A stretch of DNA of 64,000 nucleotides from Bacteroidota bacterium. Its GTDB lineage: Bacteria > Bacteroidota > Bacteroidia > Sphingobacteriales > Sphingobacteriaceae. Each line of letters starts with the position of its first letter. The stretch's first letter is position 1. Below, one piece after another: positions 35,215 through 44,286 of this stretch. Below the pieces are notes generated by a model. That model saw only the letters and a list, made by a program, of their open reading frames with translations. It searched no databases and was not told where the DNA came from. Made by a program: the position numbers and the translations under genes. The DNA lies in the NCBI GenBank assembly GCA_023450085.1, contig JAEXHI010000020.1, positions 124,001 to 188,000 on the forward strand, given 5' to 3'.

Positions 35215-35439
35215 TTAATTACACCCACATCCGCCGCCACTTTTACCAGCATTGGCTCCCGAAGCGCCTTCCCGATATCCCTGAAAACTGAGCTCTGTTT
35301 TCTCTACCTTGCGGTTGGCCAAAGCCATTTCGGCATCGTTCAATCTATTTTTTTGGTACTCCTTTACCGTAGTACAAGACGCTGCCGTACCTAACAGCAG
35401 CGAAAAAAGCAATAATTGCTTTATCGATCTTTTTGTCAT
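35215..35439 (-). CDS. DUF4266 lipoprotein, candidate flavinylated protein
   Basis: 74 residues. Lipoprotein signal with lipobox TAASC. The mature peptide is about 53 residues: TTVKEYQKNRLNDAEMALAN, then ELSFQGYREGASGANAGKSG and a Cys-rich end GGCGCN. The EGASGAN segment resembles the DxxSGAT-type peptide that ApbE modifies with FMN. Adjacent apbE (4-base overlap) makes it the obvious substrate, though the final position is Asn, so the acceptor would have to be the Ser. The CGC tail could bind metal or form disulfides. Confidence 0.85.
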   Translation of the reverse strand: MTKRSIKQLLLFSLLLGTAASCTTVKEYQKNRLNDAEMALANRKVEKTELSFQGYREGASGANAGKSGGGCGCN

Positions 35440-36386
35440 TTGAGATTGATGTTTTTACTGGTGTATATTTTATTGTTATCATCTATAATGATACAGGCTA
35501 AATGATGGATCTGATCAATCATTTCAATGCCCGCCCTTATTCCCATAATAGTAACTGGCGTAGCTATGGCATCGGCTATCTCAGCATTAGGGCTGATAAT
35601 CGTCACACTTTTAACTCCCCTTACAGGCAAACCTGTTTTGGGATTGATGGTATGCGAGTATTTTACGCCATCTATCATCACATATTTTTCATAGCTGCCA
35701 GAGGTGGCCACGGCCATGTCCGTTACGTTGAGATACGAAAATGGCAAGTGCTTGTGGTCTGGATCAACGATACCTATGGTCCAAGGCTGCCCATTGGGTT
35801 GGGTACCCCAAGCCGTCAGATCGCCGGAGGCGTTGACAATACCACTGGTCACTCCTTCACTTTTCAACAAGGCTTTCGCCATTTCTGCCGCATAGCCCTT
35901 TCCAATCCCCCCAAAACCAATGCGCATGCCAACTTCGCGTAACATTACCGTACCAAGCTGATGGTCCAAAATGATATTTTTGTAATTGATCAGGCGTACC
36001 ATAGACTTGGCATGCGCCTCACTTGGCATAGCGATCATATTTTGGTCAAAGTTCCATAACTTTTTATCTACAGCTCCATAAGTGATGTCGAATGCACCAT
36101 CGGTTATTTCGGAAATCCTGATAGAACGTTCAATAAGATTAAAAACCTCTCTATCCACTTCAGTGGCACACAGACCTGCATTTTTATTGATCCTATTGGT
36201 CTGGCTATCTTCATTAAAGGTCGTTAATAATCTCTCGATCCTTCTGATCTCCTCAACAGCCATATCCAACTTGATATCGGCCCACTTTGGATCTTGCCCT
36301 ACTACCGTAATTTCGAAGGTATTCCCCATCAACCTTTCTGTACGCTTGAAAGATTGTATTTTAGAATCGGGACTAGCGATTAGCAT
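35436..36386 (-). CDS. apbE: FAD:protein FMN transferase (ApbE)
   Basis: Transfers FMN from FAD to a Ser/Thr of target proteins. Family motifs: MGNTFEITVVGQ, RRIERLLTTFNEDSQTNRIN, GGIGKGYAAEMAKALL, NASGDLTAWG, VATSGSYEKY, SHTINPKTG and the C-terminal DAIATPVTIMG. Start chosen at 36386 (MLIASPDSK); a farther ATG at 36413 would overlap the thioredoxin gene by 41 bases. No signal peptide or lipobox is visible, unusual for an enzyme expected to modify an exported lipoprotein. It overlaps the DUF4266 gene by 4 bases. Confidence 0.93.
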   Translation of the reverse strand: MLIASPDSKIQSFKRTERLMGNTFEITVVGQDPKWADIKLDMAVEEIRRIERLLTTFNEDSQTNRINKNAGLCATEVDREVFNLIERSIRISEITDGAFDITYGAVDKKLWNFDQNMIAMPSEAHAKSMVRLINYKNIILDHQLGTVMLREVGMRIGFGGIGKGYAAEMAKALLKSEGVTSGIVNASGDLTAWGTQPNGQPWTIGIVDPDHKHLPFSYLNVTDMAVATSGSYEKYVMIDGVKYSHTINPKTGLPVRGVKSVTIISPNAEIADAIATPVTIMGIRAGIEMIDQIHHLACIIIDDNNKIYTSKNINLK

Positions 36387-36813
36387 CACAAATTTGTTTA
36401 ATGGATGCTGCAAACTGCTCTGGGTTTTGTTCCGGCAAGCCTTCCCAAGTTTTGATCACCTTGCCTTCTGCATTGAGCAACAAAGTATAGGGAAACCTTC
36501 CATTTGGGTTATAAAGATCGGCCAATGCTTCATTCTTCTTTTTTACATCGGCAGGTAGTTGGTTTTTCTTGCTACGGGGAAAATCGGCATTAACCATTAC
36601 CAAATTTTGTTGCGCCATTTTCATGAAACCGGCATCGTCAAAAATTTCTTTATGCATCCTAATACAGGGACCACACCAATCTGAACCGGAGAAGTTCAAT
36701 AAAATGAGCTGATTTTTTTCTTTGGCAACTTTCTTTGCATTGGCGAAATCCGGTTCCCATTTGGTTGGCAAAAGACCAAAAAAGAATGTGGCAATCAATA
36801 AAATAGTTTTCAT
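36373..36813 (-). CDS. Thioredoxin family protein, exported
   Basis: 146 residues. N-terminal signal (TILLIATFFFGLLPT). Thioredoxin fold with active site WCGPC in FSGSDWCGPCIRMHKEIFDD, and RFPYTLLLNAEGKVIKTWEG later. Probably a periplasmic thiol-disulfide enzyme that maintains cysteines of partner proteins, possibly the Cys-rich DUF4266 lipoprotein (inference). Second gene of the operon, overlapping apbE. Confidence 0.9.
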   Translation of the reverse strand: MKTILLIATFFFGLLPTKWEPDFANAKKVAKEKNQLILLNFSGSDWCGPCIRMHKEIFDDAGFMKMAQQNLVMVNADFPRSKKNQLPADVKKKNEALADLYNPNGRFPYTLLLNAEGKVIKTWEGLPEQNPEQFAASIKQICDANR

Positions 36814-36852
36814 ACGCTAAAGTTGATTTTTTTAATACAATGGCTACTCCTT

Positions 36853-37494
36853 TTAATGTTGCTCATAGACATTACCGCCATTTATCATATGGGAAACTAT
36901 GCCTGGCTTGTCCGTTTTTTCGGCAATGATTACGCCTATGATGTGCACCAAAATAAATGACAGGATCAGGTACATGACCAGCCCATGTGCCTCCTCTATA
37001 TTATGCTTTAGCGGATTGGAAAGGCCCAGCTCCAAATGAAACTTTAGGCTAAGCCCGCTAACGGCCATGAACAGCAACATGCTATAAAAAAGAAAATAAA
37101 GGAACTTAACCGCTACTTCTTTGCCCCTTATCGGGCCTTTTTGAAGATGGTAAAGCGTAAGTGCCAGTTTAAGTTTATACAACAATGTACGATCCTTACG
37201 TTCCAAAAGCCCGGCAAACAATCGGTAGGCCAAAAGGACAACTATGAGGTATCCTGCATAGACGTGTAAATCCCACACCTGCTCACGAAGCCCGTGCAAC
37301 ACCATCCCGGCAGGTTGCTCGGCAAGCTTGGCTCCAGTTTCATCAAGAGCTTTGGAAACCGATGTAGTATTCGCCTTTTGATCAAGCAAGGTAGAGTTAA
37401 GCAGCACGGTTGACAAAGAGCCACTTATGGCAACCACATTCAGCCAGTGCCAAAATCTAAGGCCAAAGGAATATTTATTGGTTATTTTTTCCAT
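36853..37494 (-). CDS. Cytochrome b561-type membrane protein
   Basis: 213 residues with four membrane spans. His residues at helix ends fit di-heme cytochrome b561/b6 ligands (FWHWLNVVAISGSL, VWDLHVYAGYLIVVLLAYRL, HGLVMYLILSFILVHIIGVI). It probably passes quinol-derived electrons across the inner membrane. First gene of the minus-strand operon; its partners downstream (thioredoxin, ApbE, DUF4266) suggest electron delivery to a periplasmic flavoprotein. Confidence 0.85.
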   Translation of the reverse strand: MEKITNKYSFGLRFWHWLNVVAISGSLSTVLLNSTLLDQKANTTSVSKALDETGAKLAEQPAGMVLHGLREQVWDLHVYAGYLIVVLLAYRLFAGLLERKDRTLLYKLKLALTLYHLQKGPIRGKEVAVKFLYFLFYSMLLFMAVSGLSLKFHLELGLSNPLKHNIEEAHGLVMYLILSFILVHIIGVIIAEKTDKPGIVSHMINGGNVYEQH

Positions 37495-37616
37495 GTACTT
37501 GCTTATTTAATGCCAAGCTAAATATAGATTCTGAAGAAATACTGAAGATTAGGAGGATTACTTTCCCAACCTTATTTTATCAATAGCAACTTATAGGCAT
37601 TGGACTTGCCGCAACC

Positions 37617-37787
37617 ATGTTTCTTGGCTTGCAAATACATTGTCTCGATACGGAAAATGGCGATATTATTAGCAAATGGTTTCTTTTCATATTTAATTTC
37701 ATATTTGCAAGCTTGGTCATTGTATCCATAATAATATATATCTTCGACTGTTGCGAAAAGAAAATAGAAAAGGCGGAAAGATTGTAA
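37617..37787 (+). CDS. Possible small membrane protein (56 aa)
   Basis: ATG 37617 to TAA 37787. It encodes a short head (MFLGLQIHCLDTENGDIISK), one strong membrane span (FLFIFNFIFASLVIVSIIIY), CC and a charged tail KKIEKAERL, so the topology is plausible for a real small protein. No family recognised. It stands alone between the divergent cytochrome operon and the receiver gene. Could be chance, as the region is AT-rich. Confidence 0.3.
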   Translation: MFLGLQIHCLDTENGDIISKWFLFIFNFIFASLVIVSIIIYIFDCCEKKIEKAERL

Positions 37788-38058
37788 AACATCAGAAGGG
37801 GAAATAAAAAAAGCATATTCGATAACTGATGCCTGATCAAGACTATATACGAAACGCCGCTAACGCCCCAATTTAACTAAGTGGAATTTTACACCTCGCC
37901 GTTAGATTTCCGTTTTTTTGTTTGGCCAATACAAACCTATGGCCGAAACCTGAAGTTCAAAAGTAAGTTCGGATAAAATTGTTTTGAATTAAATTTAAAA
38001 CTGCAATAACGAACAATTATGTTATATTACTGTTTAACTCTTTGAATAAAAAGCAAAT

Positions 38059-38430
38059 ATGTCCAATAGAAGAATATTAACCATTGAAGATGATCCAGAT
38101 ATCCTAGCTATACTTAGAATCATTTTTCAGGAGGAGGGCTTCGAATTCATTTCAAACAGCAAGGGCATGAACGTCGACGAAATTGCCCAGGTGCATGCAG
38201 ACCTAGTCCTTTTAGACGTGAGGATCGTCGGATTCGAGAAAACTGGCGCACAGCTATGTAGGGAGCTCAAAGAGAATGCAGAAACCTCTAATTTACCGGT
38301 CATCCTACTTTCGGCGGAACGGGACCTCGCCCAACAGGCAGAAGCATGTGGTGCAGACCATTACATCAACAAACCTTTCGACATTGATCATGTTGTTGAA
38401 ATAGTGAACCAATTTGCATTACCAAACTAA
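38059..38430 (+). CDS. Receiver-only response regulator
   Basis: 123 residues, one CheY-like domain: acidic cluster Glu10-Asp12, phospho-acceptor Asp53 (LVLLDVRIVG), conserved Ser in ILLSAERD and Lys in YINKPFD. No output domain. It starts 14 bases ahead of a DUF892-like small gene, so the two are probably co-transcribed. Such single receivers act as phosphorelay shuttles or protein-binding switches. The kinase is not identifiable here. Confidence 0.88.
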   Translation: MSNRRILTIEDDPDILAILRIIFQEEGFEFISNSKGMNVDEIAQVHADLVLLDVRIVGFEKTGAQLCRELKENAETSNLPVILLSAERDLAQQAEACGADHYINKPFDIDHVVEIVNQFALPN

Positions 38431-38444
38431 CTGCCTACCATCCC

Positions 38445-38720
38445 ATGGAAATCTCACCAAAAAAAATACTGGACTTTTTTATTGATCATCTGGACAAAAT
38501 CTATTTTGCAAAATCCCATCTGGTTGCCAAACTCCCTGTACTGAACGAATGGACACATTACCCCGACCTGAAAGATGCCCTAGACCAGACACCTGAAAAC
38601 GTAAAAATGGAAATTTCCAGAATGGATATGATCTACGCAATACTCGATGCTGCTTATTCCGACTGCTCAACAATTTCAGCCCCGACTACCAAAGATGGCT
38701 TATTTTACGTTAAAATGTAG
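38445..38720 (+). CDS. Small DUF892-like (YciE ferritin-like) protein, short form
   Basis: 91 residues. ILDFFIDHLDKIYFAKSHLV and LKDALDQTPENVKMEISRMD align with the first two helices of DUF892/YciE ferritin-like proteins, which are normally about 160 residues. The C-terminal half and most presumed metal ligands are missing. It may be a genuine short variant or a truncation. Operon partner of the receiver at 38059. Confidence 0.55.
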   Translation: MEISPKKILDFFIDHLDKIYFAKSHLVAKLPVLNEWTHYPDLKDALDQTPENVKMEISRMDMIYAILDAAYSDCSTISAPTTKDGLFYVKM

Positions 38721-38932
38721 ATAAGGCCATCATCTTCAGAAGTAAAAATGGCGCAAAGGGATGTGTTGGCTGGCTTTCAGGCCATATTCCATTCGCTTAA
38801 TCAAATTTACCGTCACAATTATCTGTTACTGACTGTCATTTGCCATTTCAAAATAGAAAAACTAAAAATCACTATTATTAGCGATTGTTTCTTTTTACAA
38901 GTATCATAATTTTACCCCTAAACAATAGAATT

Positions 38933-39808
38933 ATGAAAGCGACTGCAAAAAACACAGGAAAATTATTAGTTGTCATTTTATTTACAGTTTTAGGAATGGG
39001 TGCAAAAGGGCAAACTCATGTAAAGAGTGCCCCAAATTGTGTTTTACACGATGCCTATCTGAAAGAAACCAGCAAAACAAAAAATGCGGTTTCCTGCGTA
39101 GACTGTTATTGCAAAGTATGCGGTGACAAAAAGATGAAAGAAAAAGAAGCCAAAAGGAAATCCGAAGAACTGGCGAACCAGAAAAAAAATGCCACACCGC
39201 AAAAAAATACAACCGTAAAAACCAACACAAAGACAAAGGACAACGAAGTGATTTTGGTTGCGCCAAAACCGAAAGTTACGAATACAGATAATGCCGAAGC
39301 CAAAAAAAATATAGAACCAAAAAAAGAAACCAGAATAGTCAGCAAGAAATCGAAAACTGTTGACAGAGAGAAAATCGAAACCTTACTGAACGAAATAAGC
39401 AAGGTATATGCTGACAATAAAAATTTTAAACACAGGAATGACTTCTATTGCAAGTTCGATTTCTCTGGAACAAAAGTAACGATCACCAGGACTGATCAGG
39501 GAGGTTCAAGAGATTATACTTTTAAACATACATTTGATCTGGCAGATATCAAATCCATATATCATATCAATCAAGGAAATGTATCTGTAAAGGTAGCCAA
39601 TGTAGCTTACGAAGCTGGTTATTTTCACTATAAGGAAGGAGAAAAAGATCTAAAAAAAGCAGATTGGGAAATTGACCGAGGATTCGCAATCACCTACAGA
39701 AATTATGGATGGGGAAGTGTTAATTATAATGATGCAAACGATAAAGTTTTCGATCTGTTAAGACAGGCTGCATTAGAAGCGGGTGCAACATTGGAAGAAG
39801 AAAAGTAA
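38933..39808 (+). CDS. Exported Cys/Lys-rich protein of unknown function
   Basis: Start chosen at ATG 38933 (MKATAKNTGKLLVVILFTVL is a signal peptide). Near the mature N-terminus is a Cys cluster (NCVLHD, SCVDCYCKVCGDKK) that could bind metal or form disulfides. A long Lys/Asn/Thr-rich linker (about 65-150) follows, then a globular domain (KIETLLNEISKVYADNKNFK, GTKVTITRTDQGGSRDYTFK, ending VFDLLRQAALEAGATLEEEK). No family recognised. Followed by two small unknown genes on the same strand. Confidence 0.6.
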   Translation: MKATAKNTGKLLVVILFTVLGMGAKGQTHVKSAPNCVLHDAYLKETSKTKNAVSCVDCYCKVCGDKKMKEKEAKRKSEELANQKKNATPQKNTTVKTNTKTKDNEVILVAPKPKVTNTDNAEAKKNIEPKKETRIVSKKSKTVDREKIETLLNEISKVYADNKNFKHRNDFYCKFDFSGTKVTITRTDQGGSRDYTFKHTFDLADIKSIYHINQGNVSVKVANVAYEAGYFHYKEGEKDLKKADWEIDRGFAITYRNYGWGSVNYNDANDKVFDLLRQAALEAGATLEEEK

Positions 39809-39935
39809 ACATTCAATATCTCTGTGCTCCATAAGGCTAGGATGATATAAAAAACAAATTAGACGGAGAAGTAAAGATTTATGGAAAAGCAGCGATTTAA
39901 ACAGAATAAACATCATTAAAAACGACTGGAAAGCA

Positions 39936-40367
39936 TTGACAATTTACAGGCTAATATTCTTATTTCTAATAACTTCTATACAAACCAATGCACAAATAGC
40001 GGAAGTAGACAGTCTATCCACGGTACGGAACTATCTGGTGGAAATAAGAAATACCGTGAACGCTAAAGAGCTGCGCAGGCATAAACTGGAAAAATTAGGG
40101 AGTCTGATAAAATCTGCGGCCATGCAAAAAGCCATTTTTAACAGAAACGCAGTAAAAATCACAGCAACTCTACGAGAAGCGGAACAACTGAAATCTGCTC
40201 TAAATTACATTTTGCAGTCCATGATCTTATATCGATCGGATATTAAGAACAATCACGAAAGCCAATCCGAAATCGTATTCCTTAACAAGAACATTCCCGT
40301 TTTGATATACAAAATTGATTTCTATTCCAAGAGGGCAAAGATAAGATTGGAAGAAAACACCCATTGA
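39936..40367 (+). CDS. Small exported helical protein of unknown function
   Basis: 143 residues from TTG 39936, preceded by a GGAAAG-type ribosome site. Signal peptide LIFLFLITSIQTNAQ. The rest is helical (VRNYLVEIRNTVNAKELRRH, then LREAEQLKSALNYILQSMIL). It overlaps or abuts the next gene (stop TGA at 40365-40367, next ATG 40370), so the two are coupled. No family recognised. Confidence 0.55.
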   Translation: MTIYRLIFLFLITSIQTNAQIAEVDSLSTVRNYLVEIRNTVNAKELRRHKLEKLGSLIKSAAMQKAIFNRNAVKITATLREAEQLKSALNYILQSMILYRSDIKNNHESQSEIVFLNKNIPVLIYKIDFYSKRAKIRLEENTH

Positions 40368-40369
40368 CA

Positions 40370-40816
40370 ATGGAAAAACGCTTCACAGACCAGAATAAAA
40401 CCATTACTGAATTTCAGGACGAAGTTTGGGTGAGATGTCCTTCGTGCGGTAAAAGGGCCATCGCCATTGCCGATTACGGATCGAAAAAATCCCGTCTATC
40501 GTGTACCAACTGTAGTTATCACAAAGAACTTGCTACCCAGGTCGAATCTTCCGGTACTATGGGAAATCTGATAATGGCTGCAAACCGATATTTCGGTGCA
40601 GAAATATGGCTGCAGCATCCTTTTAAGAACGATATTTTCTTTGCCTACAACGATAGGCACCTGAATTATCTGGAAAATTATATTTCTGCAAAATTAAGGG
40701 AACATAAAGACCGTACACACTTTACACTTCTGGAAAAACTGCCGAAATTCTACCACGAAGGCAAAAACCGTAAAGCGCTTCTAAAGATTATCGAGAGGTT
40801 GAAAACTCATATTTGA
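40370..40816 (+). CDS. Zinc-ribbon protein of unknown function
   Basis: 149 residues from ATG 40370. An N-terminal zinc ribbon with two CxxC pairs (VRCPSCGKRAIAIADYGSKK, then LSCTNCSYHKE) and a helical C-terminal part (ANRYFGAEIWLQHPFKNDIF, then LLKIIERLKTHI). Cytosolic, no signal, unlike its upstream partner. The Cys spacing suits a TFIIB-like ribbon; nucleic-acid binding is possible but unproven. Confidence 0.6.
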   Translation: MEKRFTDQNKTITEFQDEVWVRCPSCGKRAIAIADYGSKKSRLSCTNCSYHKELATQVESSGTMGNLIMAANRYFGAEIWLQHPFKNDIFFAYNDRHLNYLENYISAKLREHKDRTHFTLLEKLPKFYHEGKNRKALLKIIERLKTHI

Positions 40817-40955
40817 TCATTTTCTCCCCAAAACATGCCATTATAAAAATCCAGAATCAACAAAAACTGGGCTCACTACCCTACCTTTTTGTCCCGGAAA
40901 TCTAAGACACAATTCAGAAATATATCATTCAATTTCACATTCTAATACAGGAGAA

Positions 40956-41732
40956 TTACAGCCAGCTTTCCAAAACAGCTTTTGAGCCAAGTTCTGCGAG
41001 CGAACTGCAACCCGATTTGGAGAAAATATTTTTACGGTGGGAGTTTACCGTATGTACCGAAAGGCACAAAACATCAGCTATTTCAGGAGTGCTTTTACCA
41101 GCAAGTACAAGTTTGAGCACTTCCTTTTCCCTTTTGGAGAATAACTCTTTACTTGATAATAAAAAGGGCGCATTAATAGAAACATTAAAAAAAGAAGGTT
41201 CATCTTCCAGACCTATAAAGGAAAGTTTGGGCGCGGATTCGCTTGGCAGCAGATGACTAACGTCTGTATGGATCCCCAGTGATCTAAGTAGATTCTTATC
41301 CGAGTCAAATTCTATGATGGCTAGTTGATGTAGGATCCTTATGTAATGATCATCCTTATTTTTTATTCGGAAATCATACTGTACTTTATATTTTGTGATC
41401 TTATCCGGAGCTAGCTCCCTAAAAAAATAATGCAATTTTTTTTCGAATTCGATAAAATAAGGTTGATCGCCGGGATGTATCCTTTGCAAAAAATCATTGG
41501 CTCTTATATTTTGTTCATAGCCCAATACTTTTTTGATATGAGGACTGACATATTCAAACTCGCCATCTCTCACGTGGAAGATAAAGTAGTAATAATCACC
41601 CGGCTGAAAAAGGTTTATAAGCTTCTTATGAATTTCTATTTGGAAATCGAGAGGTTTATATGAGCCGTGCTTGGCAATCTCTTTCCAAACTTGCCTGGCC
41701 TTATCATAAAAAATAATGTCATTATTTTTCAT
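40956..41732 (-). CDS. PAS-LuxR transcriptional regulator
   Basis: 258 residues. A PAS-type sensor (GDYYYFIFHVRDGEFEYVSP, then HIKKVLGYEQN and a PAC-like VQYDFRIKNKDDHYIRILHQ) and a C-terminal LuxR HTH (FSKREKEVLKLVLAGKSTPE, then LSVHTVNSHRKNIFSKSG). This one-component layout is common in Sphingobacteriaceae. Ligand and targets unknown. Monocistronic. Confidence 0.88.
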   Translation of the reverse strand: MKNNDIIFYDKARQVWKEIAKHGSYKPLDFQIEIHKKLINLFQPGDYYYFIFHVRDGEFEYVSPHIKKVLGYEQNIRANDFLQRIHPGDQPYFIEFEKKLHYFFRELAPDKITKYKVQYDFRIKNKDDHYIRILHQLAIIEFDSDKNLLRSLGIHTDVSHLLPSESAPKLSFIGLEDEPSFFNVSINAPFLLSSKELFSKREKEVLKLVLAGKSTPEIADVLCLSVHTVNSHRKNIFSKSGCSSLAELGSKAVLESWL

Positions 41733-41888
41733 AGTCTCGCTTTTTTCAAAAATACAAAAAACTCAAAACAAACACTACCATTAACGATTGTTTGAGTTTT
41801 ATTTTAAATGAAATCTACACCACTAGTCTGTATATAAATATCCAACATTGAGTATAAATCATAGGCATAAATTCTGGCAATGCCGTCG

Positions 41889-42305
41889 TTAGCTGATGTT
41901 TTCTTTTAGGTCATTAGTCATTTTTTTAATAAATCCTTCCCTGTCCTTTTTTACCTCTCTCAACATTGCTTTTCTGTCGTCGGGCAAATCATAGTATTTT
42001 TCTGCCCATAGATTTATTTCAACCATTAAAGGCAGTAGGTCTATTCCCTTTTGTGTAAGTTGGTATAAAACTTTTGCCTTACTTCCCGGATGGTCAGATT
42101 TGGTAATGATTCCGTTCTCTTCCAGCGTTTGTAATCGGGATGCTAAAATATTGGTAGCAATTTTTTCTCCTGATTTTAAAAAATCGCCATAGGTACATTG
42201 TTTTGCAAACATTAAATCCCTCACAATTAACAGCGACCACTTATCTCCCCATACCTCAAGGGAACTACTAATAGGACAATCCGATCTTTTTTTAATATCT
42301 GCCAT
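41889..42305 (-). CDS. HxlR family transcriptional regulator
   Basis: 138 residues, complete HxlR winged helix: SDCPISSSLEVWGDKWSLLI (with the typical N-terminal Cys), DLMFAKQCTYGDFLKSGEKI, LQTLEENGIITKSDHPGSKA and YQLTQKGIDLLPLMVEINLW. HxlR proteins often sense electrophiles or redox through the N-terminal cysteine. The neighbouring target is not obvious; the 380 bases upstream hold no gene. Confidence 0.9.
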   Translation of the reverse strand: MADIKKRSDCPISSSLEVWGDKWSLLIVRDLMFAKQCTYGDFLKSGEKIATNILASRLQTLEENGIITKSDHPGSKAKVLYQLTQKGIDLLPLMVEINLWAEKYYDLPDDRKAMLREVKKDREGFIKKMTNDLKENIS

Positions 42306-42689
42306 AGAAAATTTTCAAAACAACTTGCAAAAAGAAAATGATTTTACATCTCTGATGACATCGTTTAGAAGAATGCCAAACAATAGAAAGTTCCGTTCAG
42401 CAACAATGAAAAAATGCTGCCAGCGGCGCGCTAATTTCGACTAAGGCAATTTTGCCCGAACGAAACAGCAAATATTAAAGTACTCCCATGATAAAATTAC
42501 AACGGTGGAAATCGATTGCAAAAACATAAGGTAGTTTAAAATATCAAGGGACACAACTACGTTTACCGCTACCAAATTTGAACTAAAATACGTCATTCAA
42601 AACGGAGTGACCATCCGGCCAAACTCCGTTTACTTATTTACTACCTAAATATTAATTTCTATTCCTTTTTTTTGTGCAATTACTTATTC
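42306..42689. other. Intergenic, nothing recognised
   Basis: About 380 AT-rich bases between the HxlR gene and the truncated S9 peptidase. No open frame, hairpin or repeat stands out. Confidence 0.4.
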
Positions 42690-44204
42690 TTAGTCTATCA
42701 AATGCTTAGCGAAATATGTCCTAAGCCGCTTTTGAAAATAGGACTTGGCTGCACCTTCGTAGCTGTGGCTTTGCCCCGGCAGCACCATCAGGTCAAAATC
42801 CTTTTCAGCTTTGATAAGTGCATCTGCCATCCTATAAGTGTTTGCTGGGTTCACATTCTCATCTACCTCTCCAGTAACCAACAGTAAATGCCCTTTCAGA
42901 TTTTTGGCTATATCCTGGTTAATCGGCATTTTATTTTCAGCGCCCTGATAAGTCTCGCCCCAAGTGCGATTGTAGATTCTGTTGTCGTGATTACCTGATG
43001 AAGCTACCCCAACCTTATAAAAATCGGGATATCTGCACATCGCCGCAACGGTCATCATTCCACCACCAGAGTGACCAAAAATACCTAATCGTTTTAGATC
43101 CATATAATAGTATCGATCTGCCAATTGCTCTAAGGCATATTTATCGTCGTCGATGGCATTATCGCGAAGATTGCCATAACCATATTTATAGTAGGCCGCA
43201 TTGCGGATGGGCGAACCACCACGATGACCAACCACCACTACAATAAAACCCAGTTGTGCCAAAGCGGTATTGTTGTACCTATCCAACACGGTAAAATCAG
43301 ACCAAACAGTCTCGGTCTGCGGCCCTGGGTAAACTTGTGAAATGACCGGATATTTTTTATTCGGGTTGAAATCAAAAGGTTTCCACATCAATCCATATAA
43401 ATCGGTTATGCCATCTTTAGCCTTTACTACAAATGGCTCAGGATGTTTCCAACCATAGGCATACAGCTTACTTGCATCGGTTTTAAATATTTCGCTCACC
43501 AAAGTGCCATCTGTTTTGCGCAGCACTGTTACTGGCGGTGTATCAATCCTAGAATAAGTATCTACCAAATATTTTCGGTCTGGCGACATGGAAACTTGAT
43601 GCGTAGCACTTTCAGGCGTCAGTAATTTTTCGGTTTTACCATCAAGGCTAAGCTTATAAAAAAACGCATAATACGGATTTACACTAGCCTGCTTGCCATA
43701 AGCATACAGATAGGCAAAACCTTTTGCGGTATCAATGGCCGTAATTTTGCCAGCTGTAAAATCACCATTGGTAATCCGGTTAAGCAATTTGCCATGGGTA
43801 TCATATCGGTAATATTGTCCCCACCCACTCCGATCGCTCCACCAGATAATCTCGGTCCCCGATTTTATGATGTAAACGTTAAAAAGATCTTCGTTGATAA
43901 AAGGCCTACTTACTTCATGGATAATGGTACGAACCTTACCATCGGCTAAATTTATGGCACAAAGCTCCATTTCGTCTCGGGTGCGTTTACGCCGCAATAC
44001 AAAAAGTTCCCCTGTATTACCGGGCGAAGCTACCACCTCCAATTGCTGGTCTGGCCATCGCTGAAGGTCAATTTTTTTCATCGACCTGCGCTGTGCATCT
44101 CCAATAAAAAGCTCAAACTGTGCAACGTCCTTATCTCCTGGCAGTTCATATTTGTAGGTGGACACCCTGGGTCTGGGCAAAGCTGCAGAATATACAACAG
44201 ACAT
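42690..44204 (-). pseudogene. S9 (DPP IV-like) peptidase, N-terminus missing
   Basis: 504 codons encode the second part of the beta-propeller (TYKYELPGDKDVAQFELFIG, IIWWSDRSGWGQYYRYDTHG) and the whole alpha/beta-hydrolase domain. Ser lies near 377 in IFGHSGGGMM, Asp in LLVTGEVDENVNP and His in LPGQSHSYEG. Family members are about 750-850 residues with a signal peptide; here the first ~250 residues are absent, and the DNA upstream of MSVVYS quickly hits stops before the next gene. Without export signal or propeller start it is probably not functional. Confidence 0.75.
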
Positions 44205-44286
44205 GGTTTGTACCTTTCGTTTATCACCGGTAGGCGTCAGTCAAAGTCAGTTATAGGCAAAAGAATACCGCTACCATCCCTTAAAG

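Noticed and set aside
37580..37840. Minus-strand 86-codon frame opposite the small membrane protein
   Set aside because: Antisense to a more plausible plus-strand frame and without a sensible domain or start.
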